From Syntrophaceae bacterium (GTDB lineage Bacteria; Desulfobacterota; Syntrophia; Syntrophales; UBA2210), in assembly GCA_030619435.1 (NCBI GenBank), contig JAUXBI010000086.1, positions 1 through 7,252 of the forward strand: a stretch of 7,252 nt of DNA, given 5' to 3'. Positions 1 to 6,041 of this stretch are shown piece by piece. The notes beneath the pieces were generated by a model. That model saw only the letters and a program-made list of their open reading frames with translations. It was not told where the DNA came from and ran no database searches. The translations under genes and the position numbers were made by a program. Each line of letters opens with the position of its first letter. Within the stretch, counting starts at the first letter, position 1.

Positions 1-108
1 CTCAGTAGAATCATCTGAATATAAATTTTCCACCGTGCTAACTGCCATAATAAATCCTATAATAAGCGCCGACACTAAAATCCATAGAGTTTTTCTGGTT
101 TGATTCAT
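1..108 (-). CDS. N-terminal fragment of a membrane-anchored or secreted protein, runs off left edge
   Basis: The reverse strand reads 36 codons from an ATG at 108 to the window edge without a stop. The start is typical of a signal peptide or signal anchor: basic residues (MNQTRK), a hydrophobic stretch at about residues 8-22 (LWILVSALIIGFIMA), then a polar, acidic segment (ENLYSDDSTE). An in-frame ATG twelve codons upstream (142-144) is possible, but the added residues contain cysteines and arginines and do not look like a better start. A purine-rich GGGAGGG lies too far upstream of the 108 start to be an ideal ribosome-binding site. I do not recognise the protein. The real N-terminus is uncertain, and the mature part lies outside the window. 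Confidence 0.5.
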   Translation of the reverse strand, partial: MNQTRKTLWILVSALIIGFIMAVSTVENLYSDDSTE

Positions 109-293
109 ACAACTTCTGCACCTGTAAACCCTCCCTTTAAGCATGGGAAAAGGCGCACCCCCCTTTTTCCTGGCGTGTGTACGGCTTCGCTACACAGAGA
201 ATATTATACTATTTTTGTCTCAGATATTATTGATTATTATCTCTTTCTTTGTTGCTATCTACAAGGTTTAATTGAAACAGCGCTTTTTATTGA
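109..293. other. Intergenic spacer between the radical SAM gene and the left-edge gene
   Basis: This AT-rich spacer holds no credible gene. On the minus strand a perfect TATAAT hexamer (203-208) could be the -10 box of a promoter for the left-edge gene, but I find no good -35 box at the right distance. A small 6-bp inverted repeat (TGTGTA at 176-181, TACACA at 191-196) could form a hairpin, but no T-run follows it in the direction of the radical SAM gene. I therefore do not call a terminator. Confidence 0.3.
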
Positions 294-1214
294 TCAGAAA
301 AGCCCTGCTTTCTTGTCCAGTCTATGTATCCCGGCTGCAATGGCATCTCGAACAGCCTGGATATATTCGTCCGAACTGATACCACGGTTGATTAGTTCGT
401 CGTCGCGCGCCTTAAAGCACGGCCGGTACTGGTCCATGATATTAACGTAGGTGTTTTCTGAAATTCTTTTGGCCAGAAAATGCGTGATTTCCGAAGTGTT
501 GGTGATATTATTCGGCATCACCAGGTGGCGCACTAAAAGCCCCTTCTTTGCAATGCCCCGGTCATCTAACTCCAAGTCCCCCACCTGCGAATGCATTTCA
601 ATAATGGCTTTCCGGGCTACTCTACTGTAGTCCGGGGCCTGGCAGAAGCGCTGAGCCCACTTCTCATCCCAGAATTTAAAGTCAGGCATGTAGATATCAA
701 AAATTCCGTCGAGAAGTTTCAAGGTATTCACCTTATCATAGGATCCGGTGTTGTATACCAGGGGTACATTCAAACCGTGTTCAATAGCAATCGGCAGTGC
801 CTCCAGGATCTGAGGTACCACGTGGGAAGGGGTCACAAAATTGATATTGTGGCAGCCTTGTTCCATCAGGGCAAGCATCATGGATGCGATTTGCTGTGGT
901 GACACTTCCACTCCCTGGTGAAGATGACTGATATCATAATTCTGGCAGAAGGAGCACAGCAGATTACAGGAGCTGAAAAAGATTGTGCCTGAGCCGAAGC
1001 GTCCTACCAAGGGAGCTTCTTCGCCAAAATGAGGTGAGTTGCTGGCGACCCTGGCATAGCGCCCTGTTCTGCAAAAGCCGAGTTCGGAGCGGGTGCGGTC
1101 AACGCCGCACTCCCGCGGACACAAATCACAATTTCTCAACCGCAACAGAGCCTTGTCAATGCGTTCTTGTAATATTCCTCTGTGATGCAGGTCTATATAG
1201 GAAGGTATCGGCAT
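294..1214 (-). CDS. Radical SAM protein, PflX/COG1313 family (pyruvate formate-lyase activase-like)
   Basis: This 306-residue protein belongs to the radical SAM superfamily. The cluster motif CNLLCSFCQN (C83, C87, C90, CxxxCxxC) would ligate the 4Fe-4S cluster that cleaves S-adenosylmethionine. A second cysteine set, CDLCPRECGVDR with a later GFCR (C29, C32, C36, C48), is the N-terminal hallmark of the PflX-like COG1313 group and may bind a metal or a second cluster. Other conserved-looking blocks are TPSH (128-131), NTGSY (155-159), YMPDFKFWD (175-183), VMPNN (232-236) and QYRPCFKA (262-269). Length matches the family. The target is unknown, and no glycyl-radical enzyme gene lies nearby, so naming it a PFL activase would be overreach. 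The start is ATG 1214 or the adjacent TTG 1217, whose spacing to a weak GGA is slightly better. The family assignment is firm; the function is open. Confidence 0.85.
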   Translation of the reverse strand: MPIPSYIDLHHRGILQERIDKALLRLRNCDLCPRECGVDRTRSELGFCRTGRYARVASNSPHFGEEAPLVGRFGSGTIFFSSCNLLCSFCQNYDISHLHQGVEVSPQQIASMMLALMEQGCHNINFVTPSHVVPQILEALPIAIEHGLNVPLVYNTGSYDKVNTLKLLDGIFDIYMPDFKFWDEKWAQRFCQAPDYSRVARKAIIEMHSQVGDLELDDRGIAKKGLLVRHLVMPNNITNTSEITHFLAKRISENTYVNIMDQYRPCFKARDDELINRGISSDEYIQAVRDAIAAGIHRLDKKAGLF

Positions 1215-1418
1215 CAATGGAATTCCATTAGCGCTTGTATTTACCCATCGGTACGGTCTGATCCAGGATATGCCCCGAAATAATATCCGGTGTGAATAGA
1301 GTTTTTATATTGGATTAACGGGAGAAAATGAAAGCACTGTGAAAACTAAAGTCAGCGTATCTGAACCTGTAGAAACATTCAAGAAGATTATTAACCGGTA
1401 ACAGCCGCTTATTATCTA

Positions 1419-1434
1419 TTGCAATCGTTTTCAA
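1419..1434. promoter_or_regulatory. Candidate LacI-family operator upstream of the HAD phosphatase gene
   Basis: TTGCAATCGTTTTCAA is a 16-bp imperfect inverted repeat; the half-sites agree at six of eight positions. It is centred on CG with A/T-rich arms, the usual form of operators bound by LacI/GalR-family repressors. It overlaps the -35 region and spacer of the best promoter candidate for the downstream gene, a position suited to repression. No LacI-family regulator is encoded in the window, so this rests on the motif alone. Confidence 0.35.
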
Positions 1435-1447
1435 TGTTCGTTATCCT
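1419..1447 (+). promoter_or_regulatory. Candidate sigma70 promoter for the HAD phosphatase gene
   Basis: A TTGCAA -35 box (1419-1424) and a TATCCT -10 box (1442-1447), each matching four of six consensus bases, are separated by exactly 17 bp. The start codon lies about 50 nt downstream. A second -10-like TATAAC (1456-1461) has no convincing -35 box. Elsewhere in the 1218-1494 spacer, a weak minus-strand pair (TTCATT, 17 bp, TATAAA, with the -10 box near 1300) could serve the radical SAM gene. Confidence 0.35.
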
Positions 1448-1494
1448 GTTACTGTTATAACAAAAATCGCGCGCAATGATAACGGAGAACTGGA

Positions 1495-2319
1495 GTGATT
1501 CTACCCATTAAAAAATTAGGATCGGATGTTGCGAAAGGTTTCTTGGGCGTCTTTTTTGATATCGATGATACCTTTACAACAGGTGGCAGGATTCCGGCGT
1601 GTGCCTTTGACGCGCTGTGGAGGCTGAAGGAATGCGGCATGAAGGTAGTTCCGATAACCGGCCGGCCGGCCGGATGGTGTGATCATATTGCAAGGATGTG
1701 GCCTGTGGACGGTGTCGTCGGGGAAAATGGTGCCTTCTATTTCTGGCTTGATGAAAAAGAGAAAAAGCTGAAAAAGATATTTCTTGATTCAGAAGAGGTT
1801 AGATATGACAACCGCAAACGGCTGAGACATATCGGCGAGGAAATACTCGCGGAAATTCCGGGAACGGCAATCGCCAGTGACCAGCTTTACCGGGAGGCTG
1901 ACCTTGCCGTAGATTACTGCGAGGATGTGGAACCGCTGAATTCGGGAGATGTCGAGAATATCTGCCGGATCTTCAGGAGACATGGCGCTACATGCAAGGT
2001 GTCTTCGATCCATGTTAACGGATGGTTCGGTGATTATGACAAGCTGGGTATGACAAAAATGTTTGTTAGGGAACGCTGGAAGATGGATCTGGATGACAGT
2101 AGAGAACACTTTCTGTTTTGTGGCGATTCACCCAATGATGAACCCATGTTCGAATATTTCCCCCATTCCGCAGGTGTAAGGAATGTGCTTCACTTTGTGG
2201 ATCAGATGAAATTTCTGCCTGAATTTGTGGCCGGCCGGGATGGTGGCGAGGGTTTTGCCGAGATTATGGAAGTGATATTCGAGCGCAGATCGGATAGAGA
2301 CGGATGGCCGGCTGCCTGA
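1495..2319 (+). CDS. HAD superfamily type IIB phosphatase (Cof / sugar-phosphatase-like)
   Basis: This 274-residue cytoplasmic protein has the four HAD motifs in order. Motif I is FFDIDDTFT (nucleophile D22, acid/base D24). Motif II is ITGR (T55). Motif III is probably K183 or K188 in YDKLGMTK. Motif IV is CGDSPNDEPMF (D211, D215). The block GENGAFYF (76-83) and the large cap between motifs II and III place it in subfamily IIB with Cof-type, sucrose-, trehalose- and mannosyl-3-phosphoglycerate phosphatases. The substrate cannot be read from sequence; beside a glycerol-phosphate importer, a small phosphorylated polyol or sugar is a reasonable guess. Translation starts at GTG 1495, with GGAG at 1484-1487 seven bases upstream. 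The gene converges on ugpC with 12 nt between the stops and no visible terminator. The cap carries a lysine/glutamate-rich stretch (86-94). The class is firm; the substrate is unknown. Confidence 0.88.
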   Translation: MILPIKKLGSDVAKGFLGVFFDIDDTFTTGGRIPACAFDALWRLKECGMKVVPITGRPAGWCDHIARMWPVDGVVGENGAFYFWLDEKEKKLKKIFLDSEEVRYDNRKRLRHIGEEILAEIPGTAIASDQLYREADLAVDYCEDVEPLNSGDVENICRIFRRHGATCKVSSIHVNGWFGDYDKLGMTKMFVRERWKMDLDDSREHFLFCGDSPNDEPMFEYFPHSAGVRNVLHFVDQMKFLPEFVAGRDGGEGFAEIMEVIFERRSDRDGWPAA

Positions 2320-2331
2320 CGGTACTCGTTA

Positions 2332-3432
2332 TCAATAGATTGAAGATGTACTCTCCGCGTCAAAAATGTGCAGGTGTTCAAGATTCAGGGCGAGACTTAT
2401 TTCTTCTCCGACGTTTATGATTCTTCTTCCTTCGCTCTTGGCTATCAGCTTTACTCCCTGAATATCCATGTGCATGTTTGTTTCTCCACCCAGGGGTTCA
2501 ACGACCTCAACTATGCCTTTAACCTTCCATTCTTCCGGCAGCTTGCCTCTGTCGCCGTTATCGATTGTCAGGTCTTCCGTGCGAAGCCCCATGATTACTT
2601 CCATGTCGTTCCTGATTCCGCTGTCCGGTTTTTCAGGAATGGGAATCTTCAAGCCTCCGGAAAAATTGAGTTCAAAATTCCCTCCGGCAGAGTCAATTCT
2701 GGCGGGTGTCAGATTCATTGGCGGGCTGCCGATGGAACCGGCCACGAAGATATTTGTCGGGTTTTCAAACAGATCTATCGGCCGGCCTACCTGCTCGATG
2801 TATCCATCGCTCATCACAACGATTCTATCGGCCAGGGTCATGGCCTCCACCTGATCATGAGTCACATATATAATAGTAGATTTTACTTTCTGATGCAGAA
2901 GCTTCATTTCAGTGCGCATCTGGGTGCGCAGTTTTGCATCCAGATTGGAAAGGGGTTCGTCAAAGAGAAAGATAGATGGTTTCCTGACCATGGCCCTTCC
3001 CATGGCGACCCTCTGACGCTGCCCGCCGGATAGTTCAAAAGGTTTTCTGTGAAGCAATTCTTGCAGTTCCAGTATCTCGGCGGTTTCCTTCACCCGTTTT
3101 TCTATTTCATTTTTAGGAGTTTTACTGATTTTTAGGCCGAAGGACATGTTGTCGAATACGTTCATGTGAGGGTAAAGCGCGTAGTTCTGGAATACCATGG
3201 CAATTCCACGGTCCTTGGGGGCCACGTCGTTTATAACCTTTCCGTCGATCAAGATGTCTCCTTCCGTGATCTTCTCCAGACCGGCGATCATCCTCAGTAT
3301 CGTGGATTTGCCGCATCCGGAGGGTCCTACCAGGACGACGAACTCGTTTCCTTCTATCTTAAGATCGACTCCGTGGACGACTTCCACCTTGCCGAATCTC
3401 TTCACAACATCTTTCAGTGTTACATCTGCCAT
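2332..3432 (-). CDS. ugpC: ABC transporter ATPase for sn-glycerol-3-phosphate uptake (UgpC/MalK type)
   Basis: This 366-residue nucleotide-binding subunit would act as a dimer on the inner face of the UgpA/UgpE pore. All motifs are intact: Walker A GPSGCGKST (36-44), Q-loop Q82, signature LSGGQ (134-138), Walker B IFLFDEP (154-160), D-loop SNLD (162-165) and switch histidine H192. The region beyond about residue 235 is the beta-rich TOBE-type regulatory domain of the MalK/UgpC group, and overall length is close to E. coli UgpC (356). MalK-type ATPases are often shared between sugar importers, so the sequence alone does not fix the substrate. The assignment to Ugp rests on the adjacent ugpBAE. 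It is divergent from ugpB rather than the last gene of the operon. The start is ATG 3432, with GAAAGG (3441-3446) as ribosome-binding site. Confidence 0.9.
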   Translation of the reverse strand: MADVTLKDVVKRFGKVEVVHGVDLKIEGNEFVVLVGPSGCGKSTILRMIAGLEKITEGDILIDGKVINDVAPKDRGIAMVFQNYALYPHMNVFDNMSFGLKISKTPKNEIEKRVKETAEILELQELLHRKPFELSGGQRQRVAMGRAMVRKPSIFLFDEPLSNLDAKLRTQMRTEMKLLHQKVKSTIIYVTHDQVEAMTLADRIVVMSDGYIEQVGRPIDLFENPTNIFVAGSIGSPPMNLTPARIDSAGGNFELNFSGGLKIPIPEKPDSGIRNDMEVIMGLRTEDLTIDNGDRGKLPEEWKVKGIVEVVEPLGGETNMHMDIQGVKLIAKSEGRRIINVGEEISLALNLEHLHIFDAESTSSIY

Positions 3433-3514
3433 GACGGCGACCTTTCATTCTTTTCGCGAGGTTGGCTCAGATAGAGAGGTTTTTGCGTGATTGTCAACCT
3501 TCAAAGACCTACGT

Positions 3515-3543
3515 CTAATATTACAAACAAAAAGTTTCGTCAA
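3515..3543 (-). promoter_or_regulatory. Candidate sigma70 promoter for ugpC
   Basis: On the minus strand TTGACG (3538-3543, five of six consensus bases) is followed after exactly 17 bp by TATTAG (3515-3520, four of six). Transcription would start near 3508, leaving a leader of about 75 nt before the ugpC start at 3432. A perfect TTGACA also occurs at 3492-3497 on the minus strand, but its best -10 partner matches only three bases, so it is the weaker alternative. Confidence 0.5.
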
Positions 3544-3615
3544 GTAATAGGTGGTGGTGATTCTTCAGATTCTTAGAAAAATCAGCGGAAAGTATTTTTT
3601 GCTGTAACATACTTC

Positions 3616-3644
3616 TTGACTCACCTGTTAATTGTCTTTACACT
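3616..3644 (+). promoter_or_regulatory. Candidate sigma70 promoter for ugpBAE
   Basis: TTGACT (3616-3621, five of six) and TACACT (3639-3644, four of six) are separated by exactly 17 bp and lie about 90 nt upstream of the ugpB start. Transcription would begin near 3651, giving an 85-nt leader that ends in the strong ribosome-binding site. The spacing and position make this the best promoter in the window. I looked for a PhoB box here, since ugp is phosphate-regulated in E. coli. I found only scattered CTGT-like half-sites without the 11-bp periodicity. Confidence 0.6.
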
Positions 3645-3723
3645 GCTATGTGTTCTTTTCACTGGTGTTTGTCTGGAAAGAGAAAAGCGATCCGGGCATG
3701 TTAATCAAATACATTTAAGGGAT

Positions 3724-3729
3724 AGGAGG
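3724..3729 (+). promoter_or_regulatory. Strong ribosome-binding site of ugpB
   Basis: AGGAGG lies seven bases before ATG 3737. It is the strongest Shine-Dalgarno sequence in the window. The ugpA and ugpE starts have none comparable, which fits high expression of the binding protein relative to the permeases. Confidence 0.8.
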
Positions 3730-3736
3730 CGTTATT

Positions 3737-5065
3737 ATGAAAGTACGTAAGCTGTTGATAGTTATTGCAGTTGCGGTATCGCTGGTTTTCCTGGCCGGTC
3801 AGGTGATGGCTGCGCCGACCACCATCAACTGGTGGCACGCGATGAAGGGGGCCCGCGGTAAGGTTGTCGATAACATGATCAAGGCGTTCAATGATTCCCA
3901 GCCCGACTATGTAGTGGTCGGCACCTACAAGGGAAATTATGACGAGACGATCAATGCCGGTGTGGCGGCCTACAGGGCAAAGAAACAGCCCCACATTCTC
4001 CAGTGTTTCGAGGTCGGTACACAGACGATGATGCTCTCCGGCGCCATCTACCCGGTCTACAAGCTCATGAAGGACGAAGGATACAACATCGACTGGAAGG
4101 GTTATCTCCAGCCGGTCCTTTCCTACTACATGAACGCCAACGGTGATCTGATGTCCATGCCTTTCAATTCATCCACTCCCGTCATGTATTACAACGTCGA
4201 CCTCTTCAAAAAGGCCGGTATCCCGATGCTTGATAAGACAAAACCTGTCACATGGGACGAACTGGGTGAGATCACAGCCAAGCTGGTAAAATCCGGCGTG
4301 CCCGGTGGAATGGTCACGGGCTGGCAATCCTGGACGCAGGTGGAAAACTACAGCGCAATTCACAATATTGCCTTTGCCTCAAAAGCGAACGGTTACGAAG
4401 GCCTTGATTGTGAACTCCTTATCAACAATCCGACGGTTGTCAAGCATATAGCCATGCTGAAAGATTGGTTCGATGATAAACGTTTCCTATACGGCGGCCA
4501 GAAGTTCCAGGGACCGAAGGCCGAGTTCATCGCACAGAACGCGGGTGTCTACATCGACTCTATCAGCGGTATTGCAAAGCTTAAAAAAGCCGTCAAAGAT
4601 TTCAAGTGGGACGTCGCGCCCATGCCTGTGGAATCATGGATGAAAAAACCTCAGAACAGTATCATCGGAGGCGCTTCACTGTGGGTATTCGAGGGCCACG
4701 ACAAGAAGGATTACAAGGGCGTTGCGGCATTCATGAAACATCTGGGCAGACAGGACATGCAGATATACTGGCACAAGGAAACCGGGTATTTCCCGATCAC
4801 GCTTGCCGCCTATGAGCAATTAATGAAAGATGGTTATTACAAGGAGCAGCCCTATCAGGAAGTTGGTATCAAAGAACTGACACGTCGGATCCCGACCAAG
4901 ATTTCCCGCGGCCTTCGTCTCGGTTATTTCATCCAGATCCGTAATATTATCAATGAAGAACTGGAACTTGTCTGGAATGATACCAAGACACCGCAAGAAG
5001 CCATGGACAACGCGGTTAAAAGGAGCAATAAACAGCTTCGGGAATTTGAGAAAATCTATAAGTAA
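3737..5065 (+). CDS. ugpB: Periplasmic sn-glycerol-3-phosphate-binding protein of the Ugp ABC importer
   Basis: This 442-residue solute-binding protein is close in length to E. coli UgpB (438, from memory). A Sec signal peptide spans about residues 1-25 (basic MKVRK, hydrophobic core, VMA-A cleavage site). No lipobox cysteine follows, so the mature protein should be free in the periplasm. Blocks known from E. coli UgpB are kept: TYKGNYDE (63-70), FEVGTQTMM (91-99), PFNSSTPV (142-149), IIGGASLWV (309-317), TGYFPIT (349-355) and GLRLG (392-396). These include the positions I align with ligand-contacting Tyr, Glu, Ser, Gly, Tyr and Arg residues in the E. coli protein (here Y68, E92, S146, G312, Y351 and probably R394). 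This supports glycerol-3-phosphate or glycerophosphodiester binding rather than a generic sugar. It is first gene of the ugpBAE operon. Confidence 0.93.
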   Translation: MKVRKLLIVIAVAVSLVFLAGQVMAAPTTINWWHAMKGARGKVVDNMIKAFNDSQPDYVVVGTYKGNYDETINAGVAAYRAKKQPHILQCFEVGTQTMMLSGAIYPVYKLMKDEGYNIDWKGYLQPVLSYYMNANGDLMSMPFNSSTPVMYYNVDLFKKAGIPMLDKTKPVTWDELGEITAKLVKSGVPGGMVTGWQSWTQVENYSAIHNIAFASKANGYEGLDCELLINNPTVVKHIAMLKDWFDDKRFLYGGQKFQGPKAEFIAQNAGVYIDSISGIAKLKKAVKDFKWDVAPMPVESWMKKPQNSIIGGASLWVFEGHDKKDYKGVAAFMKHLGRQDMQIYWHKETGYFPITLAAYEQLMKDGYYKEQPYQEVGIKELTRRIPTKISRGLRLGYFIQIRNIINEELELVWNDTKTPQEAMDNAVKRSNKQLREFEKIYK

Positions 5066-5092
5066 GCAGTAGCTTCAAAAATCCGACATGGG

Positions 5093-5129
5093 CAACGCTT
5101 CCCCCGTTTATGGGGGGAAGCGTTGTTTT
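5093..5129 (+). terminator. Strong intercistronic hairpin with short T-run between ugpB and ugpA (leaky terminator or mRNA stabiliser)
   Basis: CAACGCTTCCCCC (5093-5105) pairs perfectly with GGGGGAAGCGTTG (5113-5125), a 13-bp GC-rich stem with a 7-nt loop, followed by TTTT (5126-5129). The shape is that of a rho-independent terminator, but the T-run is short and ugpA follows with no promoter I can see. Partial termination, or protection of the upstream ugpB message from 3' decay, is more likely than a full stop. Either would raise UgpB over UgpA and UgpE. Confidence 0.75.
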
Positions 5130-5144
5130 GCGAACAGCGAAACA

Positions 5145-6035
5145 ATGATAAAGAGATCTGTTTTTTCCTCAAGGACGCTTCCTTATCTATTAATACTTCC
5201 ACAGATCGTGGTGACGCTCACCTTTTTCTACTGGCCTGCCGTCCAGGGTCTGATACAGTCGGTAATGCGAAGCGACCCGTTCGGCCAGCACAGCACCTTC
5301 ATCTGGTTTTCGAATTTTGTAACACTCTTTACCGATCCACTCTATCTCAAATCCATAGGGATCACGCTTTTCTTCAGTATGTCTGTAGCGACAGTGTCCA
5401 TATCCACAGGTCTTTTTATTGCCACGATGGCAAACAGGGCGCTTAAGGCGAAGGCTGTTGTGAGGACTCTCCTCATCTGGCCCTATGCCGTGGCGCCGGC
5501 AATTTCGGGTATCCTGTGGCTCTTTCTGCTTCACCCTTCATACGGGGTTGTCGCTCTCGCGATCAAGCGCTGGTTCGGTGTTGACTGGAACCCGGTTCTA
5601 AGGGGATCTGATGCAATGTTTATGATAATTATGGCAAGCGCATGGAAGCAGATCAGTTATAATTTTGTCTTTTTTATTGCCGGGCTGCAGGCAATTCCCA
5701 AATCACTCATAGAAGCGGCGGCAATAGATGGGGCAAGCCCCTTCAGGCGGTTCTGGACTATAACTGTTCCACTCCTGTCACCGACACTGTTTTTCGTTAC
5801 TGTCATGAACATCATCTATTCATTCTTCGAGACCTTCGGTGTTGTTCATATGATGACACAGGGTGGACCCGGCGGAGCTACGAATATACTGGTGTACAAG
5901 GTCTATCAGGACGGGTTCATAGGCCTGAATATGGGAGGGTCGGCAGCACAGTCTATCGTGTTAATGACCCTGATAATCGGGGTTACCCTTTTTCAGTTCA
6001 AGTACGTGGAAAAAAAGGTTCAATACGCGGGATAA
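5145..6035 (+). CDS. ugpA: Permease subunit of the sn-glycerol-3-phosphate ABC importer (UgpA)
   Basis: This 296-residue inner-membrane protein matches E. coli UgpA in length (295) and along its whole sequence. About six membrane segments lie near residues 12-31, 71-97, 105-128, 157-182, 205-228 and 268-286. The cytoplasmic EAA loop that docks on the ATPase is intact (E190-A-A-A-I-D-G-A, with P209 downstream). Blocks typical of UgpA include WPYAVAPA (112-119), WKQISYNF (167-174) and SAAQSIVLM (266-274). The longest open frame begins at ATG 5088, but that codon is just before the hairpin and would add 19 residues encoded by the stem-loop. ATG 5145 gives MIKRSVFSSR, which aligns with the E. coli N-terminus (MSSSRPVFRS). 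No strong Shine-Dalgarno precedes it. Confidence 0.92.
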   Translation: MIKRSVFSSRTLPYLLILPQIVVTLTFFYWPAVQGLIQSVMRSDPFGQHSTFIWFSNFVTLFTDPLYLKSIGITLFFSMSVATVSISTGLFIATMANRALKAKAVVRTLLIWPYAVAPAISGILWLFLLHPSYGVVALAIKRWFGVDWNPVLRGSDAMFMIIMASAWKQISYNFVFFIAGLQAIPKSLIEAAAIDGASPFRRFWTITVPLLSPTLFFVTVMNIIYSFFETFGVVHMMTQGGPGGATNILVYKVYQDGFIGLNMGGSAAQSIVLMTLIIGVTLFQFKYVEKKVQYAG

Positions 6036-6041
6036 CAGTCA

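Noticed and set aside
145..169. Hairpin GGAAAAGG / CCTTTTTCC as a terminator of the radical SAM gene.
   Set aside because: It needs a bulge, lies more than 120 nt past the stop codon and lacks a T-run in the right direction.
591..902. Plus-strand open frames inside the radical SAM gene, and similar antisense frames in ugpC, ugpB, ugpA and ugpE.
   Set aside because: They are shadows of strongly conserved genes, with no ribosome-binding sites or recognisable domains.
1215..1304. In-frame upstream extension of the radical SAM gene on the minus strand.
   Set aside because: The frame stays open for about 30 codons but has no ATG or GTG start and no ribosome-binding site. The family N-terminus fits a start at 1214-1217.
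1339..1401. A 20-codon plus-strand ORF from GTG 1339 (MKTKVSVSEPVETFKKIINR).
   Set aside because: It has no good ribosome-binding site, no recognisable homology and is within chance expectation for a 277-nt spacer.
1658..1675. Tandem GGCC repeats, and GGCCGGC-like words scattered through the window.
   Set aside because: Within the HAD gene they encode the conserved GRPAG segment. Copies elsewhere are irregularly spaced, so there is no sign of a repeat family.
3602..3649. PhoB box made from CTGTAAC, CTGTTAA and CTGCTAT.
   Set aside because: The half-sites are 23 and 18 bp apart, not the 11-bp repeat spacing of a pho box.
3698..3718. Six-codon upstream ORF (ATG 3698 to TAA 3718) in the ugpB leader, possible leader peptide.
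   Set aside because: It has no Shine-Dalgarno, no repeated regulatory codons and no alternative hairpins that would support attenuation.
5088..5144. Longer UgpA start at ATG 5088.
   Set aside because: The extra 19 codons lie over the hairpin, have no Shine-Dalgarno and do not align with the UgpA family N-terminus, whereas ATG 5145 does.
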